Assembly (NCBI GenBank): GCA_001464425.1
Contig: LNEK01000032.1
Span: forward strand, 1 to 64,000
Direction: 5' to 3'
DNA: 64,000 nt
From: Alphaproteobacteria bacterium Ga0077535
GTDB lineage: Bacteria > Pseudomonadota > Alphaproteobacteria > Caulobacterales > Aquidulcibacteraceae
Positions 53,954 through 63,312 of this stretch are shown here, piece by piece. The notes under the pieces were generated by a model, which was not told the origin of the DNA, ran no database searches, and saw only the letters and a program-made list of their open reading frames with translations. The position numbers and the translations under genes were made by a program. Each line of letters opens with the position of its first letter. Within the stretch, counting starts at the first letter, position 1.

Positions 53954-55344
53954 CAGGCGGCCGCCGGCAGAACGAGCGCAGCGCCGAGCCCCTTGCCCTC
54001 GCCATTATCCAACCCGTCACGCAAATGGAGCCCACCTCTGTGCAGACGCGCAACCGCCGCAACAAGACTCAAGCCCAATCCAGCGCCTGGCGAGGAGCGC
54101 GCGCTTTCAAGGCGGACGAAGCGTTCCTGCACCCGGTCACGATCCGCCGGCGCAATGCCGGGCCCGTCATCCGAAACTGCGATCTCGATGCGCCCGTCGC
54201 TGCGGCGCGCAGCCGTCAATGCAATATGTCCGCCTTCGGGCGTATATTTCAGCGCGTTCTCGACGAGGTTAGAGACCGCTTGCGTGAACAACCCCGTTTC
54301 CCCGTTCACGAAGAGGTCTGGTGCAATCTCGCCTCGAAGCGTTCGTCCCTGCTCTTCCGCGGCGGGCTCATAAAAATCCACCAACTCGCGCAATATATCG
54401 CTCGCGTCGATGCGTTCGAAGCGCCAGTTGGGATTCGATTCAACGCGCGCAAGCTTCAGCACAGCAGCGAACATATCGAGCAGACTGTCCGCTTCTTCCA
54501 GCGCCTTGCGAAGCGCCTCGCGATCATTCGCTGTATCGGCCGGCGCCTCCAATGCAGCTTCGAGTTTTTGCCGGAAGCGCGTCAGAGGCGAACGCAAATC
54601 GTGCGCAATCGCGTCACCGGCAGTACGCGAGACCTGCATTAACCGCTCTAAGCGATCGAGCATCGCGTTCATGGCCTCGGCAAGCGCGTCGAATTCATCA
54701 CCCTCGCCGCGCACCGGCGCCCGGCGCTTCAAATCGCCGGCCATGACATCACGCGCGGTGCTGGCAAGCGCTTCAGCTCGGCGCGAGGCCAACCATGACG
54801 CGATAAGGCCGCTCGCAATCGAGAGAAACACACCCAGAATGGCGACCGTCCAAAGTACCCGCGTGATACGGCCGGACATGACCTCGCTATCGCCAAGGTC
54901 GCGCGCGACCAGCAGGATCGGGCCATTGAGAAGCCGGCCCACCTTGCCCCGCGCGCGGCCACGCTGGGCCGCGCCTTCAGCATCTGTGGACTCAAAACCA
55001 AAATCGATGCGCTGAACGCTCTCGCCCGGCAAAGACGGCAATTGCTGAAAGTCGCCAGTGACGACGACGCCATTGCCCTCCGCCAACACGTAAAGCAGCG
55101 GACCCTGCCGCGCAGCGCGCTCAACAACTTCCTGGTTTAGCCGGCGGATGCCGCCTTCGGCATAGGCGCGCTCAAGCGCTGCATATTCCTGGTCCGCGAG
55201 GACGTCAGAATCCGCAACCAGTTGGCCGATAGTGGCGAAGTACACATAGACGAGAAGTGCAACGACGAACACGAGGACGACCCCGGCCTGCGCGAGGGCA
55301 AGCCGGAATGTCGTCGTGCGAAGGAGCGCGAGGCTTGGCCTCAT
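53953..55344 (-). CDS. Sensor histidine kinase
   Basis: A 463-aa membrane kinase. TM1 is AQAGVVLVFVVALLVYVYF (about 19-37), the periplasmic sensor spans about 40-160, TM2 is VLWTVAILGVFLSIASGLIAS, followed by HAMP (RRAEALASTARDVMAGDLKRR) and HisKA with AIAHDLRSPLTRFRQKLEAAL (His near 248). HATPase has NLVENALKYTPEGG, SDDGPGIAPADRDRV and GAGLGLSLVAAVARLH. It overlaps the response-regulator gene by four bases and shares a junction base with glnE. The same order (degP, regulator, kinase, glnE) occurs in rhizobia, as I recall. The signal is unknown. Confidence 0.92.
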   Translation of the reverse strand: MRPSLALLRTTTFRLALAQAGVVLVFVVALLVYVYFATIGQLVADSDVLADQEYAALERAYAEGGIRRLNQEVVERAARQGPLLYVLAEGNGVVVTGDFQQLPSLPGESVQRIDFGFESTDAEGAAQRGRARGKVGRLLNGPILLVARDLGDSEVMSGRITRVLWTVAILGVFLSIASGLIASWLASRRAEALASTARDVMAGDLKRRAPVRGEGDEFDALAEAMNAMLDRLERLMQVSRTAGDAIAHDLRSPLTRFRQKLEAALEAPADTANDREALRKALEEADSLLDMFAAVLKLARVESNPNWRFERIDASDILRELVDFYEPAAEEQGRTLRGEIAPDLFVNGETGLFTQAVSNLVENALKYTPEGGHIALTAARRSDGRIEIAVSDDGPGIAPADRDRVQERFVRLESARSSPGAGLGLSLVAAVARLHRGGLHLRDGLDNGEGKGLGAALVLPAAA

Positions 55345-56009
55345 GCCTCCAGTCGATAACCCGATCCTCTGACCGTGTGCAGCAGGGATTGCGCAAAATC
55401 ACGATCGATTTTCGAACGCAGCCGCGAAATGTGCACGTCGATCACGTTCGTTTGCGGATCGAAATGATAGTCCCAGACGTTTTCGAGCAGCATCTTGCGC
55501 GTCACCGTCTGACCGGAATTGCGCATGAGATACTCAAGCAGCCGGAATTCGCGCGGTTGTAGGTCCAGCTTCTTGCCGCCGCGCTTGACCGTGCGCGCAA
55601 GCAAATCCATCTCCAGATCGCCGACCTGCAAACGCGTTTGCACGTCGCGGTCGCGGCCATTCCAAAGCGCGCGGACGCGGGCCAACAACTCACGGGTGGA
55701 GAACGGCTTGCCGAGGTAGTCGTTCGCGCCGGCGTTAAGGCCTTCGACGCGATGATCTTCATCGTGCAGCGCTGAAAGGATCAGCACCGGTGTCGAAACA
55801 CCCTGTTCGCGCAGCTCGCGCACGACCGAAACGCCGAGCTTCTTTGGCAGCATGCGATCCAGCACGATGACGTCATAACCGCCAGTGGCGGCCATGGACT
55901 GGCCCAGCTCGCCGTCACCGGCAATCTCAACCTCGTGCTCATCGGCCGCCAGCGACGCGCGCAGGCTCTCCGCCATGTCGGCGTCGTCCTCCACCAGGAG
56001 CACCCTCAT
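55341..56009 (-). CDS. OmpR-family response regulator
   Basis: A 222-aa regulator. I use the ATG at 56009 (MRVLLVEDDADMAESLRASL) after GAGGAGAAACGCT. The receiver has Asp51 in YDVIVLDRMLPK, ED at 7-9 and the Lys in LGKPFSTREL. The winged-helix output domain has VKRGGKKLDLQPREFRLLEYLMR and NVIDVHISRLRSKID. It is coupled by a 4-bp overlap to its kinase and follows degP by 14 bp, so degP, the regulator, the kinase and glnE probably form one transcript. Confidence 0.93.
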   Translation of the reverse strand: MRVLLVEDDADMAESLRASLAADEHEVEIAGDGELGQSMAATGGYDVIVLDRMLPKKLGVSVVRELREQGVSTPVLILSALHDEDHRVEGLNAGANDYLGKPFSTRELLARVRALWNGRDRDVQTRLQVGDLEMDLLARTVKRGGKKLDLQPREFRLLEYLMRNSGQTVTRKMLLENVWDYHFDPQTNVIDVHISRLRSKIDRDFAQSLLHTVRGSGYRLEA

Positions 56010-56023
56010 AGCGTTTCTCCTCA

Positions 56024-57523
56024 TTATTCAACGTCCACCGCGACGAAGCCGCGGCCGGCGCGATTGCTGACCTGCAGCAGCAGCGGGCGATTGGCGCGGC
56101 GCGCCGCTTCTGTCGCGGTGCTGAGCTCTTGCACGGTGCGGATCGAGCGCTGATCCGCCTGCATGATGATGTCGCCAACACGAATGCCCTTCTCGGCCGC
56201 ATCCGAATTCGGCTCGATCGCCGTAATGATTAGGCCGCTCTCGTTGGCGGCGAGCCCCGCACGCGTGCGATCCTCCGCCGTCATCGGACGCACCGAAAGC
56301 CCGAGCGAGCTTTGTGCGACGCCCGCGCCGCTCTCGGCCGGCGGCTCAGCCGGCGTCTGGTTCGGCGTCGTTTGCGTGCTAGCAAGCGTTTGCTCGGACG
56401 GGCGTTCGGCAAGGCGCATGTTCAGCGTCCGGCGTTGACCGGCGCGCAGAACTTCGACGCGGCTGTTGTTGCCGATCGCAGTGTTGCCGACGCGCTGAGT
56501 GAGATCGCGGCTGTCTTCGATGCGTTCACCGTTGAACGTCAGGATCACATCGCCTTGTTGGATGCCCGCGCGCGCGGCCGGGCCATCCGGCACGACGCTG
56601 GCAACCAGTGCGCCGCGCGGCTCTTCGAGACCAAGACTGCGGGCGATATCTTCGTCCAACGGTTGGATCGAAACGCCAATCCAGCCGCGCGTGACACGTC
56701 CGCCGCTGATGAGCTGCTGCACGATCGAACGCGCGGTATTGGCCGGAATAGCAAAGCCGATACCGACATTGCCGCCGGTTGGCGAGAAGATGGCGCTGTT
56801 GACGCCAATAACGTTGCCGTTGAGGTCGAACGTTGGACCGCCAGAGTTGCCGCGATTGATCGGCGCGTCGATCTGCATGTAGTCGACATAAGCCGATGAG
56901 CCGGCGTCACGGCGGCCAATGGCGGACACAATGCCGGCTGTGGCCGTACCATCGAGCCCGAACGGGTTGCCGACAGCGACGACCCAATCGCCAACGCGAA
57001 CGTGGCGGGCGTCATCGAAACTAACGAACGGGAAGCGCCCGCCGCCGCGTACGCGCAATACCGCGATGTCGGTGGCTTCATCCGAGCCGATGAGATCAGC
57101 TTGAATGTCGCGCCCTTCGCTGGTGCGGATGGTGATTTCTTCGGCGCCTTCAACCACATGGTGGTTGGTGACGATGGTGCCGTTCTGATCGATGAAGAAG
57201 CCTGAGCCGAGGGATGTCGGGGCCGGGCCTTGACGGTCTGGACGACCGCGGAAGAATTCTTCGAACCCAGGCGGCAGACCTTCCAGCGGCTGCTGCACCG
57301 CGCCCGGACGCTGGCGCACCGAGATCGAGACGACCGCGGGTCGAACCCGCTCGATCAAATCGGCAAAGCTCATCGGCGCGCCGCTCGGCGGGGCGACGGA
57401 GGACGGATTGATCTCCTGCGCGTTAGTGATCGGCGCCGCGGCAAAGCCGGTGAACACCAATAAGGTGGCGCCAGCCGCAATAGCGGTGCGGCGGAGATAT
57501 TTCATAGTCGCTGCGTCAGTCAT
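56024..57523 (-). CDS. degP: DegP/HtrA-family periplasmic serine protease
   Basis: A 499-aa Do-family protease/chaperone. The ATG at 57523 follows GAGGG; an alternative ATG is at 57505. The signal peptide is RRTAIAAGATLLVFTGFAAA, cut near NAQ-E. Catalytic His121 (VTNHHVVEG), Asp152 (EATDIAVLRV) and Ser226 (INRGNSGGPTFD) form the triad. PDZ1 is GWIGVSIQPLDEDIARSLGLEEPRGALVASV and PDZ2 lies near 405-490. It acts on misfolded envelope proteins. It lies after the ccm operon with 190 bp between, and precedes the two-component genes. Confidence 0.94.
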   Translation of the reverse strand: MTDAATMKYLRRTAIAAGATLLVFTGFAAAPITNAQEINPSSVAPPSGAPMSFADLIERVRPAVVSISVRQRPGAVQQPLEGLPPGFEEFFRGRPDRQGPAPTSLGSGFFIDQNGTIVTNHHVVEGAEEITIRTSEGRDIQADLIGSDEATDIAVLRVRGGGRFPFVSFDDARHVRVGDWVVAVGNPFGLDGTATAGIVSAIGRRDAGSSAYVDYMQIDAPINRGNSGGPTFDLNGNVIGVNSAIFSPTGGNVGIGFAIPANTARSIVQQLISGGRVTRGWIGVSIQPLDEDIARSLGLEEPRGALVASVVPDGPAARAGIQQGDVILTFNGERIEDSRDLTQRVGNTAIGNNSRVEVLRAGQRRTLNMRLAERPSEQTLASTQTTPNQTPAEPPAESGAGVAQSSLGLSVRPMTAEDRTRAGLAANESGLIITAIEPNSDAAEKGIRVGDIIMQADQRSIRTVQELSTATEAARRANRPLLLQVSNRAGRGFVAVDVE

Positions 57524-57712
57524 GGAGACCCTCAGGTGAACCCTGTGATTGGAGGCATAGCCCCGAGCACTTGCAAGCCCTTTAGATAATCGGCTGTGAA
57601 GGCCGGTTAAGGGCCGTTTGGGGCGAAGTTGCGATCAAGTAGGGTGGCGCTCAGAGGCTTTTTTGCGGTCGCTATCCCCAGTTTCGACCAAACGACGCAG
57701 CCATACGACGGG

Positions 57713-58096
57713 TTAGCGCTCCCCCTCCTCGGGCACGAGGGGTTCCGTGGGGCGGCGGCGCCCCAGCACTGCGGCCAAGCCAATGGCCAACAACAAGAAA
57801 GGCGCGCCCCAAAGGGCCCAGGTCCGGGCATCCCAGGGCGGCCGGAAAAGGACGAAGTCGCCATAACGGGTGCGAAAATACGATCGGATTTCAGCGTCGC
57901 TGTCCCCCGCAGCAATCCGCTCGCGAACCAGCCGGCGCATATCCACAGCGATATCGGCAGTGGATTGGGCGATCGGCTCGTTCTCGCATTGCACGCACCG
58001 AATCTCAGAGTCGAGCGCGCGGGCTCGGGCCTCTTGGGCCGGATCGGCCAGGATCGCGGGCGCGAGTGCCGCGATCAAAATAGCGGCGATGCTCAC
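57713..58096 (-). CDS. ccmH: Cytochrome c maturation protein CcmH (CycL)
   Basis: A 127-aa thiol protein that reduces apocytochrome CXXCH before haem ligation. It has a signal peptide (MSIAAILIAALAPAILA), the RCVQC motif at 34-37 (usual form RCxxCQNQ; here RCVQCENEP), DMRRLVRERIAAGDSDAEI and DFVLFRPPWDARTW, then a C-terminal TM helix (ALWGAPFLLLAIGLAAVLG). It is the last gene of the ccmI-E-F-H order (cycHJKL of rhizobia). It overlaps ccmF by 4 bp. Confidence 0.94.
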   Translation of the reverse strand: MSIAAILIAALAPAILADPAQEARARALDSEIRCVQCENEPIAQSTADIAVDMRRLVRERIAAGDSDAEIRSYFRTRYGDFVLFRPPWDARTWALWGAPFLLLAIGLAAVLGRRRPTEPLVPEEGER

Positions 58097-60024
58097 GGGC
58101 TCACCTTCTTCCGCCGGCTCAGCGCGATAAGGCTGAGCACCCCGCCAAAAGCCATCATCAATGCGCCGAGAAAGATCAGATAGACCAGCGGGTTGTGATA
58201 GAGCCGAACCGACCAGGCGCCCGTCTCATCACGCGCCGCCTCCCCAAGCGCCACGTAGAGATCGCCGTCAATTCCAGAGAGAATACCAACCTCCGTTGTC
58301 GGCATCGGTGATGTGGTGAAATAGCGCCGCTCCGCTGAGAGTCGCTGCACCGCCGCGCCCCTCTCCACTCGGAATTCGGCGCGGGTCGCCGTGTAGTTCG
58401 GCCCCTCGGTTTGTCCGACACCTAGAAGCGTCAAACGCCGCTCAACGAAATCCACGCTCTCGCCCGGCGTGAGCAACACGATGCGCTCACTGCGAAAGGC
58501 AGTTTCGGCAATCGCGCCGATCGTCAGCACACCGGCGCCAAGGTGCGCGAGACTCATCGACCAAACCGCCAGCGGCAGCGCTGCAAGCTTTGCAAGCTTG
58601 CGCCCTTCACCCCGCTCAATGCGGGTCCACAAATAGATGAACCCGCCGGCGATGAGCCACACGCCCAGCGCCAGCCCAATCGCAGGCACAGCGCGCCAAC
58701 CAGACAAAGCAAGCGCTGTCACCAGCGTGACAAGCGCCAGCGCACCCGCAGGCGCGAGGCGCATCAGCGCAGTGCGCATGTCGCCAACGCGCCACGTCAA
58801 CATAGGGCCGAGCGGCAACAGCAGAAGCAACACGCCGAGCAAAGGCGCAACGGTTGCGTTGAAAAAAGGCGGGCCGACTGAAATCAGGCCGCCGCCCATA
58901 GCTTCCACGATCAGCGGGTAGAGCGTGCCAATCAGGACGACAGCTGCCGCAATAGCGAGCCCAAAATTATTCCAGACCAACATACTTTCACGGCTGACCG
59001 CTGCGAAACCGGAAGCCTGCGCCAATTTCGGCGCCCGCCAAGCGTAGAGCCCAAAGCCGACGCCGAGCGCGATGAACAGAAGCACCAACATCGCAATGCC
59101 GCGCTGCGGGTCGACTGCGAACGCGTGCACCGAGGTCAGCACGCCAGAGCGCACTAAGAACGTGCCGAGGATAGCGAGACCAAAGCCGATGATCGCGAGC
59201 AGCATCGTCCAACTCGCCAGCGAACCGCGCCGCTCTGTAACGATGGCTGAGTGCACCAGCGCCGCCGCGATCAGCCACGGCATGAAGCTCGCATTCTCGA
59301 CTGGATCCCAGAACCACCAGCCGCCCCAGCCGAGTTCGTAATAGGCCCAGTAGGAGCCGATCGCGATGCCCGCGGTGAGGAACATCCAGGCCGCAAGCGT
59401 CCATGGTCGCAGCGCACGCGCCCACGCCTGATCAGCTTTGCCTTCAATCAACGCTGCGATGGCGAGCGAGAACGGCACGCTCAACCCAACATAGCCGAGA
59501 TAAAGCAGCGGCGGATGGATGACGAGCGCAGGGTCCTGCAAAAGCGGATTCAGGCCCGACCCAATCATCGGCGCGGGATCGAGCCGCGCAAACGGCGGAG
59601 ACAAGAAGAGCGTGTAGATCAGCGCGCCGGCAGTGACCAAACCCTGGACGCCAACGCTGCGCGACCAAAGACCCTGGCTTTGACGCCCACGCGTTGAAGC
59701 AAGAACCGCCCCGAACAGCGCCGACACAGTGCACCACAGCAGCATCGAGCCTTCGTGGTTTCCCCAGGCCCCCGCTATTTTGTAGGCGAGCGGCTTATCA
59801 ATGTGTGAGTTGGCGGCCACAACGGCGACAGAGAAATCCGATCGCACGAACACGATGATCAGGCATATGAACCCAAAGATGCAAAGCGCAGCGGCCGCTT
59901 GAGCGATTGCAGCCGTCGCTTGCGCACGTGAATCGCGGCGTGAGGCCGTGAGCCCCATAACTCCCTGCGCAAGACTAAGCGCCAGCGCCAGCGCCGCGGC
60001 AAACGCGCCAATCTCTGCGATCAT
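58093..60024 (-). CDS. ccmF: Cytochrome c haem lyase subunit CcmF (CycK)
   Basis: A 643-aa polytopic inner-membrane protein transferring haem from CcmE to apocytochrome c. The ATG at 60024 (MIAEIGAFAAALALALSLAQ) overlaps ccmE. The WWD domain is GWGGWWFWDPVENASFMPWL near 235-255, and conserved His are in GAWGNHEGSMLLW and ALVHSAIVTERRG. About 14 TM helices are visible. The C-terminal periplasmic part contains TLLGVGQTEGPNYTATRAEF. It is the third gene of the cycHJKL-type operon. Confidence 0.95.
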   Translation of the reverse strand: MIAEIGAFAAALALALSLAQGVMGLTASRRDSRAQATAAIAQAAAALCIFGFICLIIVFVRSDFSVAVVAANSHIDKPLAYKIAGAWGNHEGSMLLWCTVSALFGAVLASTRGRQSQGLWSRSVGVQGLVTAGALIYTLFLSPPFARLDPAPMIGSGLNPLLQDPALVIHPPLLYLGYVGLSVPFSLAIAALIEGKADQAWARALRPWTLAAWMFLTAGIAIGSYWAYYELGWGGWWFWDPVENASFMPWLIAAALVHSAIVTERRGSLASWTMLLAIIGFGLAILGTFLVRSGVLTSVHAFAVDPQRGIAMLVLLFIALGVGFGLYAWRAPKLAQASGFAAVSRESMLVWNNFGLAIAAAVVLIGTLYPLIVEAMGGGLISVGPPFFNATVAPLLGVLLLLLPLGPMLTWRVGDMRTALMRLAPAGALALVTLVTALALSGWRAVPAIGLALGVWLIAGGFIYLWTRIERGEGRKLAKLAALPLAVWSMSLAHLGAGVLTIGAIAETAFRSERIVLLTPGESVDFVERRLTLLGVGQTEGPNYTATRAEFRVERGAAVQRLSAERRYFTTSPMPTTEVGILSGIDGDLYVALGEAARDETGAWSVRLYHNPLVYLIFLGALMMAFGGVLSLIALSRRKKVSP

Positions 60025-60461
60025 GGCGCGTCTTCGCCTTTCCATTCGCCGCGCTGCTTGATCGCTTCAGCGACCTCGCGCGGCATGTAATTCTCATCGT
60101 GCTTCGCCAGCACGCGATCAGCCTCAAATGCTGCGCCAGGCGCCCATGTGCCCTCGGCGACAACGCCTTGGCCCTCGCGGAAAAGGTCCGGCAAAATCCC
60201 CGCGTAGCGAACCTCGACCTGGGTCGCGCCATCCGTCACGGCAAAGCGCATTGCGCCATCTTCGTCGCGACGAAGCGTGCCGTCGACGACTAGGCCGCCG
60301 AGCCGGACGCGCTGACCGGATTGCGCTTTCTCAGCCAACTCGGAAGGCGCGACGAAATAGGTGATGGAATCGCGCAGGCCCACGAAGGTGAGCGTCGCCG
60401 CAAGCACCAGCACGGCGCCGGCTGCGGCGATCATCATCAAACGCTGGTCACGACGGCGCAT
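60021..60461 (-). CDS. ccmE: Haem chaperone CcmE (CycJ)
   Basis: A 146-aa periplasmic haem carrier. It has a short N-terminal basic segment (MRRRDQRLMM), an anchor helix (IAAAGAVLVLAATLTFVGL), the OB-fold beta barrel with RVRLGGLVVDGTL and AVTDGATQVEVRYAGILPDLFREGQGVV, and the haem-binding His121 in LAKHDENYMP. It is coupled to ccmF by a 4-bp overlap and follows ccmI by 3 bp. Confidence 0.95.
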   Translation of the reverse strand: MRRRDQRLMMIAAAGAVLVLAATLTFVGLRDSITYFVAPSELAEKAQSGQRVRLGGLVVDGTLRRDEDGAMRFAVTDGATQVEVRYAGILPDLFREGQGVVAEGTWAPGAAFEADRVLAKHDENYMPREVAEAIKQRGEWKGEDAP

Positions 60462-60464
60462 ATG

Positions 60465-61124
60465 TCAGCCTCCCGTGCTCATACGACGCGCCATCTCGAT
60501 GCGCGGATCTTCTGGCGACATCCGCGCCAGCGCCTCCCCCCAGAAGCGGCGCGCATCAGCTTCGCGGCCTTGCTCCATCGCCGCCACTGCTTGGTATATC
60601 CACGGGGCCGGATCATTCATCAGTGCGCCAGCCTGTTCAAACAAGCGCAGGGCCTCAGGCGTAATCGGTCCACCTTCGATAACCACCAGCGCTCTTCCAA
60701 GTCCCAGCATCGCCGCTGCAAGTTGGGGGTCGCGCTGCAATGCAGCGTCATAGGCCCGCGCGGCTTCCTGCGGACGTTCCATTTGCATCAGAGCGTTGCC
60801 GAGATAGAGGCGCGGCACCGGATCGGTCGGATGCTGGCGCGCCGCCTCGGTCCAGATCACGACCGTCTCTTCCACGGTGAACGTCGTCGGGTCGCGCGTA
60901 CGCAGGGCCTCGAAGCGCTCCGCGTAAGAAGCGCCGGGCAATTCCGGCCTGCCGATAAACAGATAGACACCCAGCCCGACCAGGATCACCGCAACGCAGG
61001 CCGCCAGGGCGGGGCGCGCGCCCGCTGCGCCGCCGCCGGCTCGGCGATACGCCCGCAGCACCCAGAACGCTGCCGCCGCAGCCAAAACGGCGCCGACCAT
61101 TAAGACAATGATGGATGTCCACAC
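60465..61124 (-). CDS. ccmI: Cytochrome c maturation protein CcmI (CycH), short form
   Basis: A 219-aa protein with two TM helices (TSIIVLMVGAVLAAAAAFWVL and ARPALAACVAVILVGLGVYLF) and a periplasmic TPR domain (PTDPVPRLYLGNALMQMERPQEAARAYDAAL; EALRLFEQAGALMNDPAPW) that presents apocytochrome to CcmF/H. It is shorter than E. coli CcmH C-terminal or rhizobial CycH (about 350 aa) and keeps only the helix pair and TPRs. It is the first gene of the operon. Confidence 0.88.
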   Translation of the reverse strand: MWTSIIVLMVGAVLAAAAAFWVLRAYRRAGGGAAGARPALAACVAVILVGLGVYLFIGRPELPGASYAERFEALRTRDPTTFTVEETVVIWTEAARQHPTDPVPRLYLGNALMQMERPQEAARAYDAALQRDPQLAAAMLGLGRALVVIEGGPITPEALRLFEQAGALMNDPAPWIYQAVAAMEQGREADARRFWGEALARMSPEDPRIEMARRMSTGG

Positions 61125-61180
61125 AGGGAGAGTGCCTAGCCTTGTTTGGGGCGGCGCGAAATCCGTTCGGACGCCGCAGG

Positions 61181-62629
61181 CTAGTCCGTAGCCGGCAACC
61201 GGAGGCGCGCTTTGAGCCCGCCCAATTCGCCGCGCTCAAAAAGCAGTTCCCCAGCGTAGAGGTCGACGGTCTCTTTCAGGATGGACAGCCCTAGGCCCTG
61301 GCCGGGCGCGGCTTCGTCCAGGCGCGCGCCGCGCGCCATGGCCTTTGCGATATCGGCCTCGGAAAGCCCCGGGCCGTCATCCTCCACCACGATCTCGAAC
61401 AAACCATTGCTCTCGAACGCCGGAAGCAGACGTACGATAACTTGGCTCTTGCCGTACTTGCAGGCGTTGTCGATGAGGTTCGCAGCCATTTCGAGCAAGT
61501 CTTCACGTTCACCTCGGAAGGTGACGTCGCCTTTGGCCTCAATCGAGATGTCGACAGCTTTTTGCGTGTCGTACTTTTGCTCCATCATGAAGATCAGATC
61601 TTCGAGGTTCTGAAGCACGAGCGTCCGGTAGGCGATCGTCTGCGCGCCAGCCTGCGCCTCGGCTCGCGCCGCGACACGTGCACGGCGCAGCTGACGCTCG
61701 ACGAACCCCTCCATCTCCTCGATGGACGCCTTCATCACCGCATCCGATTGCCCGTCATGTGCGGCATTCTTCAACACCGCGATGGGAGTCTTCAGCGCAT
61801 GCGCTAAATTGCCGACGTGGCGGCGCGCCCGCTCAACCACTTCGCGATTGTGATCGACCAGCGCATTCAGTTCCTCGGCGACCGGCTTGAGCTCGGCTGG
61901 ATATTGGCCAGTCAACCGCTCGGAATCACCGCGGCGAACATTGACGATGTCGCGCCTGAGTTCACTGAGCGGCTCTAGCCCAATGCGGATTTGCAGCAGC
62001 GTCACCAACGCCACCATGAGCGCGCAAAACGCCACGAACACCGCGAAAGCGAGCCCGACCAAATTGGCTGCCGGCGCCAGGATAGAGCGCGGCGTCACGC
62101 CAACGATGAAGAGGTAGCGCCCATCGAGCTCCGGGATCTCAACAACGCGCGCAATAATCCGCAGCGGCTCGTCTGCATCTGGGCCGGGAATGGTGAAAAA
62201 GTGCGGCTCGCTGAGCGCGCCCGGCGCTTGGATCTGAGCCAGCAATTTGGGATCGAGTTCGATGCCTGCGTCGAACAGCGAGGGGGAAATCACCTCAACA
62301 AGAACCGAACCATCGTCGGTCAGGCGCGCGATCTGGTAATAACGACCGCTGAGGGCCTGCAGATAGCGCGGGTCATAAGGCAAATCGCGCAATGCGATCT
62401 CCCCAGAGAGACCAGGTCCAGAATTGCCGATGAGATTATCCATCACCGTCCCGATTTCCGGATCGATGAGAATGCGCAGCATCTGGCGATTAAATTGCGC
62501 ATAGGCGATCACGCCGACAGCGACGAGGCCAATGACGCTCACAGTGGCGATCGTCGCAAGCCTTGCAGCGAGCGAACGGCGGATCAGCTCACGAAATCGA
62601 TTGAGAAAGCCCCCCGCCGCCTCAGTCAC
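61181..62629 (-). CDS. feuQ: PhoQ/FeuQ-like sensor histidine kinase
   Basis: A 482-aa membrane kinase with TM1 (LATIATVSVIGLVAVGVIAYA), a periplasmic sensor domain of about 140 residues, and TM2 (LVGLAFAVFVAFCALMVALVTLL). The H-box is atypical: HVGNLAHALKTPIAVLKNAA with His near 278, the form seen in PhoQ-type kinases. HATPase has NLIDNACKYGKSQV, VEDDGPGLSEADI and GQGLGLSILKETVDLY. It overlaps the regulator gene by 4 bp. The partner regulator, the neighbouring PepSY protein and adjacent ccm operon recall rhizobial feuQ; this identity is inferred from context and H-box. Confidence 0.8.
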   Translation of the reverse strand: MTEAAGGFLNRFRELIRRSLAARLATIATVSVIGLVAVGVIAYAQFNRQMLRILIDPEIGTVMDNLIGNSGPGLSGEIALRDLPYDPRYLQALSGRYYQIARLTDDGSVLVEVISPSLFDAGIELDPKLLAQIQAPGALSEPHFFTIPGPDADEPLRIIARVVEIPELDGRYLFIVGVTPRSILAPAANLVGLAFAVFVAFCALMVALVTLLQIRIGLEPLSELRRDIVNVRRGDSERLTGQYPAELKPVAEELNALVDHNREVVERARRHVGNLAHALKTPIAVLKNAAHDGQSDAVMKASIEEMEGFVERQLRRARVAARAEAQAGAQTIAYRTLVLQNLEDLIFMMEQKYDTQKAVDISIEAKGDVTFRGEREDLLEMAANLIDNACKYGKSQVIVRLLPAFESNGLFEIVVEDDGPGLSEADIAKAMARGARLDEAAPGQGLGLSILKETVDLYAGELLFERGELGGLKARLRLPATD

Positions 62630-63297
62630 TGCTGTTCCGCGGGATCGACCAGCCTGTAGCCCAGACCTTTTTCCGTGATGATCCGCTCAGAGCCGATCTT
62701 GCGGCGCAGGATGCCAACAAAGACTTCGATGGTGTTGGAGTCCCGCTCGTGATCTTGGCTGTAGATTTTCTCAGTCAGTTCAGTGCGCGACACGATGCGG
62801 CCCGCGTGGTGCATCAAATAATCGAGCACCTTGTATTGGTACGCCGTGAGCTTCACCGGCACGCCATTGACCGTGACTTGGCCCGTCGCCGCATTAAGCC
62901 GCAGGTCGCCAACCTCCAGTACCGAGGATTGGTGATCGGTTTGGCGGCGCACATTAGCGCGCACGCGCGCCAATAACTCGGCCATATGGAAAGGCTTGGT
63001 GACGTAGTCGTTGGCGCCGAGATCAAGGCCCTCGACCTTCTCGCTCCAGCGATCGCGGGCCGATAGGATAAGCACCGGCATTGAGCGGCCGTCCTTGCGC
63101 CAGGCCTTCAGGACTGAGAGCCCATCCACCTTCGGCAGGCCCAGATCAAGGATCGCCAAATCGTAGGGCTCGGTCTCACCGAGGAACTGGCCTTCTTCGC
63201 CGTTGTCGGCGGTATCAACCGTATAGCCCGCATCAGTGAGCGCCCCGGAGAGCTGCTCACGCAGGTTCTTATCGTCTTCGACTACCAAAACCCGCAT
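62626..63297 (-). CDS. feuP: FeuP/PhoP-like response regulator
   Basis: A 223-aa OmpR-type regulator: receiver with Asp51 (YDLAILDLGLPKVDG), Lys in VTKPFHMAEL, and winged helix with VNGVPVKLTAYQYKVLDYLMHHAG, SRTELTEKIYSQDHERDSNTIEVFVGILRRKIG and GLGYRLVD. The output domain is of PhoP/FeuP type (YSQDHERDSNTIEV). It is cotranscribed with the kinase. It lies 15 bp after a small secreted PepSY protein gene. Confidence 0.87.
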   Translation of the reverse strand: MRVLVVEDDKNLREQLSGALTDAGYTVDTADNGEEGQFLGETEPYDLAILDLGLPKVDGLSVLKAWRKDGRSMPVLILSARDRWSEKVEGLDLGANDYVTKPFHMAELLARVRANVRRQTDHQSSVLEVGDLRLNAATGQVTVNGVPVKLTAYQYKVLDYLMHHAGRIVSRTELTEKIYSQDHERDSNTIEVFVGILRRKIGSERIITEKGLGYRLVDPAEQQ

Positions 63298-63312
63298 GCG
63301 TGCACTTAGTCC

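Noticed and set aside
57524-57712. Possible ECF/stress promoter of degP
   Set aside because: I looked for GAACTT-type and heat-shock motifs in the 190-bp gap and saw none convincing.
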